A stretch of 64,000 bases of DNA from Cytobacillus firmus. Lineage in GTDB: Bacteria; Bacillota; Bacilli; Bacillales; Cytobacillaceae. The stretch spans positions 2,181,501 through 2,245,500 of the forward strand of contig NZ_CP086235.1 of NCBI RefSeq assembly GCF_023612095.1. The letters run 5' to 3'. The position numbers were made by a program, and so were the translations under genes. Below the pieces are notes generated by a model. The model searched no databases, was not told the origin of the DNA, and was given only the letters and a program-made list of their open reading frames with translations. This document shows positions 23,072 through 32,611 of this stretch, piece by piece (the stretch's first letter is position 1; the number at the start of each line of letters is the position of its first letter).

Positions 23072-25498
23072 ATGATGAGTAGTGCAGCCTTGAAAGAAGT
23101 TCAATTACCCATTTCTGGGATGACATGTGCAGCCTGTGCCACCCGCATCGAAAAGGGCTTAAATAAAATGGAAGGCGTCGAGAGTGCAAATGTTAATTTA
23201 GCATTAGAGAAAGCATCAATCTTGTATAATCCGGAGGTCACGGAAGTTGCGAATTTTGAAAAGAAGGTTCATGATCTTGGATATGATGTTGTTAAAGAAA
23301 AAGCCGAATTTGATTTAATCGGAATGACATGTGCAGCTTGTGCCACACGCATTGAAAAAGGGTTAAACAAACTCGATGGTGTTAAAAGCGCGACGGTAAA
23401 CCTGGCGCTCGAAACAGGAACTGTAGAATATAATCCTTCAGAAGTCGGCATTCAGGACATGATCAACAAGGTTGAAAAAATTGGCTATGAAGCAAAATTA
23501 AAGAAGGATAGTGAAGATACTGCTGATTATCGGGCAATGGAAGTGGAGAAACAAAAAGGGAAATTTATTTTTTCATTGATTTTATCCCTTCCTTTATTAT
23601 GGTCGATGGTCGGGCATTTTGAATTTACGTCCTTTATATATGTCCCGGATATGTTTATGAATCCCTGGGTACAGCTGGCTCTTGCTTCACCGGTACAATT
23701 TATTGTAGGTAAGCAATTTTATGTAGGTGCTTATAAGGCCCTTCGGAATAAAAGTGCCAATATGGATGTGCTGGTGGCTTTAGGAACATCAGCTGCCTTT
23801 TTCTACAGCTTATATCAATCCATTCAATCAATTGGGTCTAATGCACATATGGTGGAGCTGTATTACGAAACCAGTGCTGTCTTAATCACTTTAATTATTT
23901 TAGGTAAATTATTTGAAGCTCGGGCCAAGGGCCGCTCTTCAGAAGCAATTAAAAAGCTAATGGGCCTTCAGGCAAAAACAGCTACAGTGTTACGGAATGG
24001 AAGTGAAATGGAAATCCCCCTCGAGGAAGTAGTTGTTGGGGATATCGTCTATGTTAAACCGGGTGAGAAAGTACCCGTTGACGGTGAAATTGTAGAAGGC
24101 CGCTCCGCAATGGATGAATCGATGTTAACGGGTGAAAGTGTCCCTGTCAGTAAATCAATCGGAGATTCTGTAATAGGCTCAACACTCAATAAAAACGGGT
24201 TCTTAAAAGTGAAAGCAACGAAGGTCGGAAGAGATACAGCCTTAGCCCAGATAATAAAAGTCGTTGAAGAAGCTCAAGGATCTAAAGCCCCTATTCAACG
24301 GGTAGCGGACCAAATCTCGGGTATATTCGTCCCAACTGTTGTTGGAATTGCAGTTGTTACTTTCTTAATCTGGTATTTATGGGTCAGTCCAGGTGAATTT
24401 GGTGAAGCCCTTGAAAAACTTATTGCCGTCCTTGTTATTGCTTGTCCGTGTGCGCTTGGTCTAGCAACCCCAACATCTATCATGGCAGGGTCTGGACGTG
24501 CGGCAGAATATGGAGTGTTGTTTAAAGGCGGCGAACACCTTGAAGGAACACATAAAATTACTACTGTAATTTTAGATAAAACGGGTACAGTGACAAACGG
24601 TAAGCCCGTATTAACTGATATTTTAATTGAAGGAAATATGGATGAAGAAACATTTCTTACATTAGTAGGTTCAGCGGAAAGACAGTCTGAACATCCATTG
24701 GCAGAAGCAATTGTGCAGGGAATTAAAGAAAAGAATATCTCTTTGCAGGACGTACAAGAATTTGAAGCGATTCCGGGACACGGAATCAAAGCGAGTGTTA
24801 ATGGACGTGAATTGCTAATTGGAACAAGAAGGCTAATGAATAAATTTAATATTTCTATTGATTCCATAATAGGGAAAATGGAAAATCTCGAGGATAACGG
24901 AAAGACTGCCATGCTTGTCGCAGTTGATGGAGATTTTATTGGAATCATAGCTGTGGCTGATACTGTAAAGGAAACGTCAAAAGCAGCGATTAAACGTTTG
25001 AAGGATGCTGGACTTGAAGTGATTATGATTACAGGTGACAACAAACGTACCGCACAATCGATTGCAAATCAAGTAGGAATTGACATGGCAATTGCGGAAG
25101 TTCTTCCTGAAGGCAAAGCTGATGAAGTGAAAAAACTGCAGGCTCAAGGGAAACAGGTGGCGATGGTTGGTGATGGAATTAATGACGCACCGGCTTTGGC
25201 AGTAGCCGATATTGGCATGGCGATTGGAACCGGAACGGATGTTGCGATGGAGGCTGCGGATATTACGCTCATTAGAGGGGATCTCAATAGTATCGCTGAT
25301 GCCATCTTAATGAGTAAAAAGACAATCCGCAATATTAAGCAAAATTTATTCTGGGCATTGGCATATAATTCCCTTGGCATTCCGATTGCAGCAGTAGGAT
25401 TCCTAGCTCCTTGGCTTGCAGGGGCAGCAATGGCATTCAGTTCAGTTTCTGTCGTGCTTAATGCACTTCGCCTGCAAAGAGTAAAATTAGAGAGGTGA
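23072..25498 (+). CDS. copA: Copper-exporting P1B-type ATPase
   Basis: 808 residues, AAAGGAG upstream. Two N-terminal metal-binding domains, each with G-M-T-C-A-A-C (Cys 19/22 and 87/90), eight membrane helices with the C-P-C metal gate at 458-460, the phosphorylated Asp502 in D-K-T-G-T, the S-E-H-P-L-A nucleotide motif, and G-D-G-I-N-D-A-P. It exports Cu(I) from the cytosol using ATP. CopZ lies just upstream; a His-rich surface protein follows by 7 bases. Confidence 0.97.
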   Translation: MMSSAALKEVQLPISGMTCAACATRIEKGLNKMEGVESANVNLALEKASILYNPEVTEVANFEKKVHDLGYDVVKEKAEFDLIGMTCAACATRIEKGLNKLDGVKSATVNLALETGTVEYNPSEVGIQDMINKVEKIGYEAKLKKDSEDTADYRAMEVEKQKGKFIFSLILSLPLLWSMVGHFEFTSFIYVPDMFMNPWVQLALASPVQFIVGKQFYVGAYKALRNKSANMDVLVALGTSAAFFYSLYQSIQSIGSNAHMVELYYETSAVLITLIILGKLFEARAKGRSSEAIKKLMGLQAKTATVLRNGSEMEIPLEEVVVGDIVYVKPGEKVPVDGEIVEGRSAMDESMLTGESVPVSKSIGDSVIGSTLNKNGFLKVKATKVGRDTALAQIIKVVEEAQGSKAPIQRVADQISGIFVPTVVGIAVVTFLIWYLWVSPGEFGEALEKLIAVLVIACPCALGLATPTSIMAGSGRAAEYGVLFKGGEHLEGTHKITTVILDKTGTVTNGKPVLTDILIEGNMDEETFLTLVGSAERQSEHPLAEAIVQGIKEKNISLQDVQEFEAIPGHGIKASVNGRELLIGTRRLMNKFNISIDSIIGKMENLEDNGKTAMLVAVDGDFIGIIAVADTVKETSKAAIKRLKDAGLEVIMITGDNKRTAQSIANQVGIDMAIAEVLPEGKADEVKKLQAQGKQVAMVGDGINDAPALAVADIGMAIGTGTDVAMEAADITLIRGDLNSIADAILMSKKTIRNIKQNLFWALAYNSLGIPIAAVGFLAPWLAGAAMAFSSVSVVLNALRLQRVKLER

Positions 25499-25505
25499 AT
25501 TTAAT

Positions 25506-26354
25506 TTGAAAAAATGGATGGTTTCAGCAATTGCCTATCTGCTTGTTGTTATGGGGGCGTATTATGCGTACAGCTCCTATTCGGAAACAGGTGCAGAAGA
25601 AGTGAGTCATGCCGATGAGGCACATAATAATGATGAAAAAACTAAAGATGCAGCAAGTGAAGAAGATAGCGGACACGATGACAGCCACAATGAACATGAA
25701 TCAGAAACCAGTGTGGAAGGTGATGTTCAGCCACAAATCCAACTGGAAAGTGAAGAAATCATTATCACCTTAAAAAATAATAATGGAGAAATTGTTTCCG
25801 ATTTAGAAGTAAACCATGAAAAGCTCCTTCATTTAATCGTTGTCAGCTCAGACTTGAAGGAGTACAAACATTTACATCCTGAAACGGATGAGCCTGGTAT
25901 TTTTAAGGTGAAGCACAACCTAAAACCAGGTGAATATAAGGCTTTTATTGATATAAAGCCAAAAGACTTGGCCTATACTGTTAAGCCTGTTCCTTTTGTA
26001 ATAGGAGAAGATCACGGGGATCACGAGCACAATGCCCTTCAGCCTGATAGCAATCTATCCAAGCAAATTGGTGGCCATTCTGCATCATTAGCTCTTTCTT
26101 CATTCAAGGTAAATGAAGAAATTGAGCTAAAGTTTAATTTAAATGGGGAAGTTCCTGAACAATATCTTGGTGCATTGGGACATGTGGTCATTCTTGATGA
26201 AAAGGCGGAAAACTATATTCATGTTCACCCGCTTGAGGGTAACGAACCATTGTTTGAAACAGAGTTTACAAATCCAGGAATCTATAAAATCTGGGCAGAA
26301 TTCCAGTTTGATGGAGAGGTTTTTGTCTTCCCATATGTAATTGAGGTAAAGTAG
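25506..26354 (+). CDS. His/Asp/Glu-rich membrane-anchored extracytoplasmic protein
   Basis: 282 residues from TTG 25506 with GAGGTGA upstream. One N-terminal membrane helix without lipobox is followed by an acidic His-rich stretch (D-S-G-H-D-D-S-H-N-E-H-E-S), then two beta-sandwich-like repeats with Y-K-H-L-H-P and Y-I-H-V-H-P and a second His cluster D-H-G-D-H-E-H. Each repeat has the H-x-H-P feature, suggesting paired copper sites. Cotranscribed with copA, so probably binds exported copper at the cell surface. Family not recognised with certainty. Confidence 0.75.
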   Translation: MKKWMVSAIAYLLVVMGAYYAYSSYSETGAEEVSHADEAHNNDEKTKDAASEEDSGHDDSHNEHESETSVEGDVQPQIQLESEEIIITLKNNNGEIVSDLEVNHEKLLHLIVVSSDLKEYKHLHPETDEPGIFKVKHNLKPGEYKAFIDIKPKDLAYTVKPVPFVIGEDHGDHEHNALQPDSNLSKQIGGHSASLALSSFKVNEEIELKFNLNGEVPEQYLGALGHVVILDEKAENYIHVHPLEGNEPLFETEFTNPGIYKIWAEFQFDGEVFVFPYVIEVK

Positions 26355-26360
26355 GCAGGA

Positions 26361-26399
26361 AAACGGTTCCTTTTAGACAGGGGAACCGTTTTTATTTTT
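26361..26399 (+). terminator. Terminator of the copA operon
   Basis: AAACGGTTCC (26361-26370) pairs with GGAACCGTTT (26382-26391), followed by a T-rich run. The remaining ~200 bases to the next gene hold nothing I recognise. Confidence 0.9.
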
Positions 26400-26604
26400 A
26401 AAAACTTAGAGTTTAATTAAAGAACTTTAATAATCTATCAAACACTCTGGAGCAACAAACTGAGTCCCAGGGGAAGACCGCGTTTTCCTAAAAAATCAAA
26501 AATAATTAAAGAATATTATTGCAATTTGCTTCCCACTATTGGTATGATAATCCTCCGCGCAAATGACATACATACGAAAAATGAAATGAAAAGGAGCTGA
26601 TTGT

Positions 26605-28845
26605 GTGAAGCAGGAATTCATCGAAATTATGAATGCAAGAGTAAACAACCTGAAGAATATCAATCTTCAAATTCCAAAAGGAAAAATCACAATCTTTACA
26701 GGTGTCTCTGGTTCCGGTAAATCATCCATTGTCTTTGATACGATTGCCCAGGAGGCAGGCCGGCAGTTGAATGAGACGTACAGCAGTTTTCAGCGGCTTT
26801 TTCTTCCGAGATATAGCCGCCCGGAAGCAGATGAAATCAACAATCTTTCTACTGCCGTTGTTGTTGATCAAAAACGGCTCGGGGGAAATGCCCGATCCAC
26901 ACTTGGAACCGCTACAGATATTAATCCTCTTCTTCGACTGTTATACTCCCGGTTTGCAGAACCTCATATAGGGTACAGCAACGCCTATTCTTTCAATGAT
27001 CCCAGCGGCATGTGCCCAAAGTGTGAAGGGATTGGGAGAATTATTACGCTGAATCTTGATGCTGCTCTTGATAAGGAAAAAAGCTTAAATGAAGGTGCTA
27101 TTCTGCTTCCGGGCTTTGGACCTGGAACATGGCAATGGAAAGCATATGCGGAATCCGGATTCTTCGATAGTGATAAGAAAATTAAGGATTATACAGAAGA
27201 AGAGTTTAATAAGCTTGTCTTTGCAGAACCGGAAAAAGTGACTGTCAGTTATATGAATAATGATATGAATGCCACCTATGAGGGTCTGGCCGTCAAATTT
27301 ATGCGCCAGCATGTGAAGAGGGACAAAGAGACGTCTAAAGCGGGTGAGAAGCTCCTGAAGACCTTCAGCACGATGACTGTTTGCCCTTCCTGCGGAGGAA
27401 AGCGGTACAACGAAAAGGTGCTTTCATCCCAGATCAAAGGCTATTCCATTTATGATCTGACATCCATGCAATTGGATCAGCTTATAAATACTCTTCCAAA
27501 AATCATCTCACCTGAAGCAAAGCCAATCGCTGACGGGGTCATGGAACGTCTGCAAAATCTGTGTGATATTGGTCTCGGCTATATGGATCTGACAAGAGAA
27601 ACGCCAACCTTATCGGGCGGTGAATCCCAAAGGGTGAAAATGGTTAAATATTTATCCAGCAACTTAACAGGCCTTATGTACATATTTGATGAACCAAGCA
27701 CCGGCCTGCATCCGCGAGATGTCCATCGGTTAAATGAATTGCTGGTCCGCTTAAGGGACAGAGGCAATACCGTGTTAGTTGTAGAGCATGATCCGGATGT
27801 CATCCATATTGCTGACCATATCGTTGATGTGGGGCCACATGCGGGGACAAACGGGGGAGAGATCATGTATACAGGCAGTTACGGGGAATTCTTATCTTCT
27901 GATACATTGACTGCCAATTATTTAAACCGCAGTGCAGAGCTGAACACAAATCCGCGCCCGGTCTCTGATTTTATGGAAAGCAGGAAAAGCACGCTGCACA
28001 ATTTAAAGAATGTGATTCTTTCTGTTCCAAAAGGGGTATTTACGGTGATTACCGGGGTAGCAGGTTCCGGAAAAAGTACACTGGTGAATGAAGTGTTTGC
28101 AAAAGATTTCCCGGACGCTATCCGTATTGACCAAAGTCCGGTCCATGCCAACATCCGGTCCAATCCGGCCACTTTTACCGGCATTATGAATTCGATCCGC
28201 AAGTCATTCTCTGATGCAAATGGAGTGGAGAGCGGATTATTCAGCTACAATTCAATCGGTGGATGCCCAACATGCGGAGGCACCGGGACTGTTGAGATCA
28301 ACTTATCCTTTATGGATACCATGGAAGTCGAATGCAGTGAATGTCATGGAAGCCGTTTTAGGCAGGACGTGCTCCAATACTTATATAAGGGCAAGAATAT
28401 TGTTGAAATCATGGAGATGTCTATTGCGGCCGCAGTGGAATTTTTTGATGCAAAAGACATCCAAAGAAAACTCAAAGCACTAAACACAGTCGGTCTGGGC
28501 TATTTGTCACTCGGACAGCCGCTGACCACTTTGTCAGGAGGCGAATGTCAAAGACTTAAGCTGGCAAAGGAATTGAATACAAAAGGCAATATTTATATAC
28601 TGGATGAACCGACAACGGGATTGCATATGTCCGATGTCGCCAATATTTTGGAAATCATTCATAAATTGGTGGAAAAGGGCAATACCGTTATCGTCATTGA
28701 ACATAACCTGGATGTCATCCGGAAAAGTGACTGGATCGTGGATCTAGGTCCGGATGGAGGTGCAGGGGGCGGTGAAATCCTGTACGAGGGACCGCCGGCA
28801 GGGATTTTGGAATGTGAGCGTTCGGTTACGGCGCAGCATCTGTAA
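26605..28845 (+). CDS. Short UvrA-like ABC protein (UvrA2/drug-resistance type)
   Basis: 746 residues from GTG with AAAGGAG upstream. Two ABC modules: Walker A G-V-S-G-S-G-K-S-S near 32 and G-V-A-G-S-G-K-S-T near 490, signatures L-S-G-G-E-S-Q-R and L-S-G-G-E-C-Q-R, Walker B I-F-D-E-P-S-T-G and I-L-D-E-P-T-T-G. Zinc-type pairs C-P-K-C, C-P-S-C-G-G, C-P-T-C-G-G and C-S-E-C-H are present. True UvrA is ~950 residues, and about 200 residues are missing here, as in UvrA2/DrrC-like proteins linked to resistance to DNA-binding drugs. Stands alone. Confidence 0.88.
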   Translation: MKQEFIEIMNARVNNLKNINLQIPKGKITIFTGVSGSGKSSIVFDTIAQEAGRQLNETYSSFQRLFLPRYSRPEADEINNLSTAVVVDQKRLGGNARSTLGTATDINPLLRLLYSRFAEPHIGYSNAYSFNDPSGMCPKCEGIGRIITLNLDAALDKEKSLNEGAILLPGFGPGTWQWKAYAESGFFDSDKKIKDYTEEEFNKLVFAEPEKVTVSYMNNDMNATYEGLAVKFMRQHVKRDKETSKAGEKLLKTFSTMTVCPSCGGKRYNEKVLSSQIKGYSIYDLTSMQLDQLINTLPKIISPEAKPIADGVMERLQNLCDIGLGYMDLTRETPTLSGGESQRVKMVKYLSSNLTGLMYIFDEPSTGLHPRDVHRLNELLVRLRDRGNTVLVVEHDPDVIHIADHIVDVGPHAGTNGGEIMYTGSYGEFLSSDTLTANYLNRSAELNTNPRPVSDFMESRKSTLHNLKNVILSVPKGVFTVITGVAGSGKSTLVNEVFAKDFPDAIRIDQSPVHANIRSNPATFTGIMNSIRKSFSDANGVESGLFSYNSIGGCPTCGGTGTVEINLSFMDTMEVECSECHGSRFRQDVLQYLYKGKNIVEIMEMSIAAAVEFFDAKDIQRKLKALNTVGLGYLSLGQPLTTLSGGECQRLKLAKELNTKGNIYILDEPTTGLHMSDVANILEIIHKLVEKGNTVIVIEHNLDVIRKSDWIVDLGPDGGAGGGEILYEGPPAGILECERSVTAQHL

Positions 28846-28850
28846 GGAAT

Positions 28851-28889
28851 CAAATGGCCATGGAATTTATTGCATGGCTATTTGTTTTG
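28851..28889 (+). terminator. Terminator after the UvrA-like gene
   Basis: CAAATGGCCATG (28851-28862) pairs with CATGGCTATTTG (28872-28883) with one G-U pair, followed by TTTTG. Confidence 0.8.
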
Positions 28890-28968
28890 TTATTTATAAA
28901 CAGCTTTGAGTTTTAAACAGACGGATAGGGAGTGGCAAAATACTTTGATTCGGGCACATAGAACGGAA

Positions 28969-29082
28969 TATCTAACAGGTTTTGGATTATATCTAACATA
29001 TGCTAGGTTTTATCTAACATAAATTTGAACTTATCTAACAGGTTCTGAGATTTATCTAGCATACTTTGAAGTTTATCCAACA
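28969..29082. repeat. Six TATCTAACA motifs with an exact 21-bp period
   Basis: TATCTAACA or one-base variants start at 28969, 28990, 29011, 29032, 29053 and 29074, always 21 bases apart, with varying linkers (GGTTTTGGATTA, TATGCTAGGTTT and so on). No start or ribosome site suggests a gene. The period equals two DNA turns or seven codons. Similar phased sets with other motifs lie at 48269 and 61304. Confidence 0.85.
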
Positions 29083-29259
29083 TTTAGCACAATTGCTCTT
29101 TAAAGTTTATGGGAAAATTGCTTTTCAAGATTTTAGAGTATTTATTACTTTCGCTCCAAAATATTGTGCTCGGAATAAATTATCTACACGGCACTTCTCT
29201 ATGTGTATTTTGAAATTCTAGTACATACAAAGCATTCCAAAAGAAAAGGAGGTGCCATT

Positions 29260-29448
29260 GTGACAGTTTTTATCTTCATAAATATATACTTAACACCGGT
29301 TTTAGGAATTGTCTTCTGTATTAGTCTGGTTGAGATCTTAAAGAAGGTCAAAAAGGATCAGCCAACCGGGATGTACACGTTTCTGCTGACCATTTCCTTT
29401 GTGCTGATAGTATGGAGTATAGCTGTAACTGCCTCTATAGGTGTTTAA
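29260..29448 (+). CDS. Small two-helix membrane protein
   Basis: 62 residues from GTG 29260, which has AAAGGAGGTG 5-6 bases upstream; longer frames starting near 29203 lack this. Two hydrophobic helices (L-T-P-V-L-G-I-V-F-C-I-S-L-V and M-Y-T-F-L-L-T-I-S-F-V-L-I-V) are joined by a basic loop K-K-V-K-K-D-Q. No homology recognised. Bounded by its own terminator. Confidence 0.65.
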   Translation: MTVFIFINIYLTPVLGIVFCISLVEILKKVKKDQPTGMYTFLLTISFVLIVWSIAVTASIGV

Positions 29449-29480
29449 ATTACGATAGAGGAGTAATTTATCAGCCATAA

Positions 29481-29518
29481 AAAAAGAATGTCCGGAAAAT
29501 ATACAGGACATTCTTTTT
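29481..29518 (+). terminator. Terminator of the small membrane protein gene
   Basis: AAAAAGAATGTCC (29481-29493) pairs with GGACATTCTTTTT (29506-29518); usable on both strands. Confidence 0.9.
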
Positions 29519-29556
29519 AGTTTTTTATTAATTTTTAACTTAATTTTATTCGCTGA

Positions 29557-29741
29557 GTTGATTGGAGCGGAGGGCACTTGATCCTCGAAAATGCTTTCGC
29601 ATTTTCTTCGTGCGGTGTTTATTCGGAGAAGCTTATTCAATGTCCTGCGGGAGGAGAGGGAAGTGTGAGACCCCACAGGCGAAGCCGAGGAGGCTCACAT
29701 TCCTCCCGCGGGTTCGCTGCGTTCCCGCAGCGGAAATCAAC
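29557..29741. repeat. Interspersed Bacillaceae repeat with GTTGATT/AATCAAC ends
   Basis: Starts GTTGATTGGAGCGGA and ends GCGGAAATCAAC, giving terminal inverted ends. The middle holds G/C-rich pairing segments (CTGCGGGAGGAG..., GAGACCCCACAGGCG, GCCGAGGAGGCTCAC, CCTCCCGCGGG). This matches a ~150-190 bp repeat I know from many Bacillus chromosomes, probably a non-autonomous mobile or structured element. It codes for no protein here and lies between two convergent transcription units. Confidence 0.75.
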
Positions 29742-29802
29742 GGACAAGATTCATAAACAGAAAACAGTTATCACTCTTAAAGAGCCGTTTTCTATAACCA
29801 AA

Positions 29803-30987
29803 TCAGGCATTCTGCCTATTCAAATGCTCCTCCAAATCCGAATTTAAAAAGCTCTCAGTAGCATAAGCAGAAGCCCCAAGTGCTGCAGAATAAATCGATA
29901 AATCAGCAAATGTAATATTGACATTTTCCTGATTAAACCGTAAGGAACGGTTCCTTACGACTTCCATAATCGATTCGGATATTAATTCTTTGGCAATGGC
30001 TAAGCGATTTCCTATGATGATTTGCTCTGGGTTAAATGTATTGATGATATTGTTTATGCCAATGCCGAGGCTTCGGCCGATTTGACGGAACAAATCCTTT
30101 ACTTCCTCATCTTCTTTTGCCATTTCAACTAATGACTCCAGGTTCAATTCATCCCGTTTTAAATGGATATTCTTTGCCTGGTTCAGCAATGCCTGTTCAG
30201 AAGCGTATAATTCCCAGCAGCCTTTGCTGCCGCATCTGCATTCTTTTCCATCGATATCAATCACCATATGGCCCATTTCACCGGAAAATCCTTCAGCTCC
30301 CCGGTAAAGGCTGTTTTGCAAAATAAAGCCGACGCCTATGCCGATTCCAGCGCTTACATAAATGAGATTTTCAAAGTTATTCCCGGCTCCGAAACGCTTT
30401 TCCCCATATGCTCCGGCGTTCGCTTCGTTGTCGATGATGACAGGAAGGTGAAACTCTGTCTCAATTTCTTCTTTTAAATTGATATCTGTCCAGCCCAGAT
30501 TAGGGGCAAGCAGGATGTTGCTTCCTTTTTTATTAACGATTCCCGGTACGCCAATACCGATTCCGATCACACCATAGGGGCTCTCAGGGGTAGAGTCCAA
30601 TAGGGATTGAATGATTTCTTTTATAACAAGAATGGTTTTTTCGTACCTCATGCTATTCATATGCTTCAAATGTTCGCTCACAATATTACCGGATAAATCA
30701 GTCATGACACCTAAAATATAGTTAACCCCTAAATCAATTCCAATCGCATACCCAGCTTTTTCATTAAAGAGCAGCATCACAGGGCGCCGTCCGCCGCTCG
30801 ATTTGCCTGGCCCTGTTTCAGAACAGATTTTTTCTTCTATCAGTTCGTTGACCAAGGAGGAAACTGTCCCTTTAGTCAGTCCCAAATGCTGTGCGATATC
30901 TGCCCGTGAGATAGGGGATTGGTCGATAATCGTCTGCAGAACACGTGATTTGTTTTTTATTTTTACCAGCTGCTGATTCCAAATCAT
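29803..30987 (-). CDS. xylR: Xylose repressor, ROK family
   Basis: 394 residues from ATG 30987, which has GAGGAG 7 bases upstream; a longer frame to 31032 does not. N-terminal winged helix (S-R-A-D-I-A-Q-H-L-G-L-T-K-G-T-V-S-S), ROK sugar-binding core (G-I-D-L-G-V-N-Y) and the ROK zinc motif C-R-C-G-S-K-G-C. XylR represses xyl genes in the absence of xylose. Divergent to xylA with a xyl operator between them, as in B. subtilis. Confidence 0.95.
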   Translation of the reverse strand: MIWNQQLVKIKNKSRVLQTIIDQSPISRADIAQHLGLTKGTVSSLVNELIEEKICSETGPGKSSGGRRPVMLLFNEKAGYAIGIDLGVNYILGVMTDLSGNIVSEHLKHMNSMRYEKTILVIKEIIQSLLDSTPESPYGVIGIGIGVPGIVNKKGSNILLAPNLGWTDINLKEEIETEFHLPVIIDNEANAGAYGEKRFGAGNNFENLIYVSAGIGIGVGFILQNSLYRGAEGFSGEMGHMVIDIDGKECRCGSKGCWELYASEQALLNQAKNIHLKRDELNLESLVEMAKEDEEVKDLFRQIGRSLGIGINNIINTFNPEQIIIGNRLAIAKELISESIMEVVRNRSLRFNQENVNITFADLSIYSAALGASAYATESFLNSDLEEHLNRQNA

Positions 30988-31069
30988 AATTTTTCTCCTC
31001 AAATTCTCAATTTCTTTGTCTATTACAATCATATTCCATTTATACCATAATTAAAATTAAAAATAAAAC

Positions 31070-31094
31070 TTAGTTCATTCAATAGACAAACTAA
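31070..31094. promoter_or_regulatory. Xyl operator
   Basis: A 25-base site with arms TTAGTT and AAACTAA, like the Bacillus xylO (TTAGTTTGTT...AACAAACTAA). It overlaps the xylA -35 region and can serve xylR as well. Confidence 0.8.
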
Positions 31095-31111
31095 GTTTAT
31101 GGTGTTAAAAT
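31083..31111 (+). promoter_or_regulatory. xylA promoter
   Basis: TAGACA (31083-31088) and TAAAAT (31106-31111), 17 bases apart, with the -35 inside the XylR operator. Confidence 0.65.
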
Positions 31112-31126
31112 CAATTTGTGATCAAA

Positions 31127-31140
31127 TGAAAGCGATAACA
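31127..31140 (+). promoter_or_regulatory. Catabolite-responsive element (cre)
   Basis: TGAAAGCGATAACA matches the CcpA consensus TGWAANCGNTNWCA at every position. It lies downstream of the xylA -10, so glucose should repress the operon through CcpA. Confidence 0.85.
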
Positions 31141-31174
31141 CACAGAAAAATCTATAAAAAATGGAGGAATGAAA

Positions 31175-32506
31175 ATGAACTATTTCAAAAATGTGAGTGG
31201 AGTAAAATACGAAGGTCCAGATTCTACTAATCCATTGTCTTTTAAATATTATAATCCTGAAGAAATGATCAACGGCAAAAAAATGGAAGACCTAATGCGT
31301 TTTGCAGTTTCATACTGGCATACGTTTACGGCGGAAGGAAATGACCCTTTCGGAGAGGGCACGATGCTTCGTTCATATGATAGATTTTCCGGAATGGATC
31401 TGGCGAAGGCACGTGTAGAAGCATCCTTTGAATTCTATGAAAAACTGAATGTACCATTCTTCTGTTTCCATGATGCGGATATTGCACCTGAAGGGGATTC
31501 ATTAAGCGAAACGTTTAAGAACTTAGATGAGATTACGAGCATGATTAAAGAATATATGAAATCAAGCAAAACGAAGCTATTATGGAATACCGCTAATATG
31601 TTTTCACATCCGCGCTGGCTGCACGGGGCGGCGACAGCTCCAAATGCTGATGTATTCGCTTATGCTGCTGCAAAGGTGAAAAAGGGACTTGAAATTGGCA
31701 AGGAGCTTGGTGCTGAGAACTATGTTTTCTGGGGCGGCCGCGAAGGGTACGAAACACTGCTGAATACGGACATGAAGCTTGAACAGGACAATCTTGCGCG
31801 CTTCTTCCATATGGCAATCGATTATGCAAATGAAATTGGATTTGATGCCCAATTCCTAATCGAGCCTAAGCCGAAGGAGCCTACCAAACATCAATATGAT
31901 TTTGATGTGGCAACCAGTTTATCATTCCTGCAATCTTACGGCTTAAAAGACTACTTCAAATTCAATATTGAAGCAAACCACGCAACCCTTGCCGGCCATA
32001 CATTTGAGCATGAACTGCATACAGCACGCATAAATGGAATGCTTGGTTCTGTGGATGCCAACCAGGGAGATACCCTGCTCGGATGGGATACGGACGAATT
32101 CCCGACAGACATCTATTCCACATCACTTGCCATGGTTGAAATTCTTAAAAATGGCGGTCTTGGAACAGGCGGCTTAAACTTTGACGCGAAGGTGAGAAGA
32201 GGTTCATTTGACCCTGAAGATCTGTTCTATGCTCATATTGCAGGAATGGACACATTTGCGGTTGGTGCGAAAGTGGCTCAGCGTTTAATTGAAGATAAAG
32301 TATTAGATAACTTCATTGCTGACAGATATAGCAGCTATACAGAAGGCATCGGCCTGGAGATCGTTGAAGGAAAAACTGACTTCCATAAGCTTGAGAAATA
32401 TGCTCTTGGGCTTGAAAAGATTGAAAACAAATCCGGAAGACAGGAACAGTTAAAGGCTGTTTTAAATAAATACATTCTCGAAGCCTATGCGAGTGTAAAA
32501 GCTTAA
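31175..32506 (+). CDS. xylA: Xylose isomerase
   Basis: 443 residues from ATG 31175, 7 bases after GGAGG; the ATG at 31169 is too close to that site. Converts D-xylose to D-xylulose. TIM-barrel class II xylose isomerase with F-C-F-H-D-A-D catalytic His/Asp, [10 protein letters not shown] and the metal-binding E-P-K-P-K-E-P and E-A-N-H-A-T segments. Followed by a terminator that partly separates it from xylB. Confidence 0.97.
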   Translation: MNYFKNVSGVKYEGPDSTNPLSFKYYNPEEMINGKKMEDLMRFAVSYWHTFTAEGNDPFGEGTMLRSYDRFSGMDLAKARVEASFEFYEKLNVPFFCFHDADIAPEGDSLSETFKNLDEITSMIKEYMKSSKTKLLWNTANMFSHPRWLHGAATAPNADVFAYAAAKVKKGLEIGKELGAENYVFWGGREGYETLLNTDMKLEQDNLARFFHMAIDYANEIGFDAQFLIEPKPKEPTKHQYDFDVATSLSFLQSYGLKDYFKFNIEANHATLAGHTFEHELHTARINGMLGSVDANQGDTLLGWDTDEFPTDIYSTSLAMVEILKNGGLGTGGLNFDAKVRRGSFDPEDLFYAHIAGMDTFAVGAKVAQRLIEDKVLDNFIADRYSSYTEGIGLEIVEGKTDFHKLEKYALGLEKIENKSGRQEQLKAVLNKYILEAYASVKA

Positions 32507-32525
32507 GAGTTTAATAGAAAAGTGT

Positions 32526-32564
32526 AAATGTACTGGGAACCCTCAATGGCCCCAGTACATTTTT
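32526..32564 (+). terminator. Terminator between xylA and xylB
   Basis: AAATGTACTGGG (32526-32537) pairs with CCCAGTACATTT (32551-32562). It probably sets a higher xylA than xylB level. Confidence 0.85.
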
Positions 32565-32611
32565 AAAAACAAAGCTTAGCATACATTTCACTATCTAAAG
32601 GATGATCAATC

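Noticed and set aside
24295..25044. Long leftward frame inside copA
   Set aside because: Antisense shadow of a conserved ATPase, no ribosome site, Ser/Ile/Pro-rich nonsense composition.
26400..26604. Possible riboswitch before the UvrA-like gene
   Set aside because: No recognisable conserved core or terminator pair; only AT-rich sequence with a short G/C patch.
28969..29082. CRISPR-like repeats
   Set aside because: Motif of 9 bases and linkers of 12 bases are far too short.
29557..29741. Insertion sequence with transposase
   Set aside because: Only ~185 bases with no coding capacity; it fits a non-autonomous repeat.
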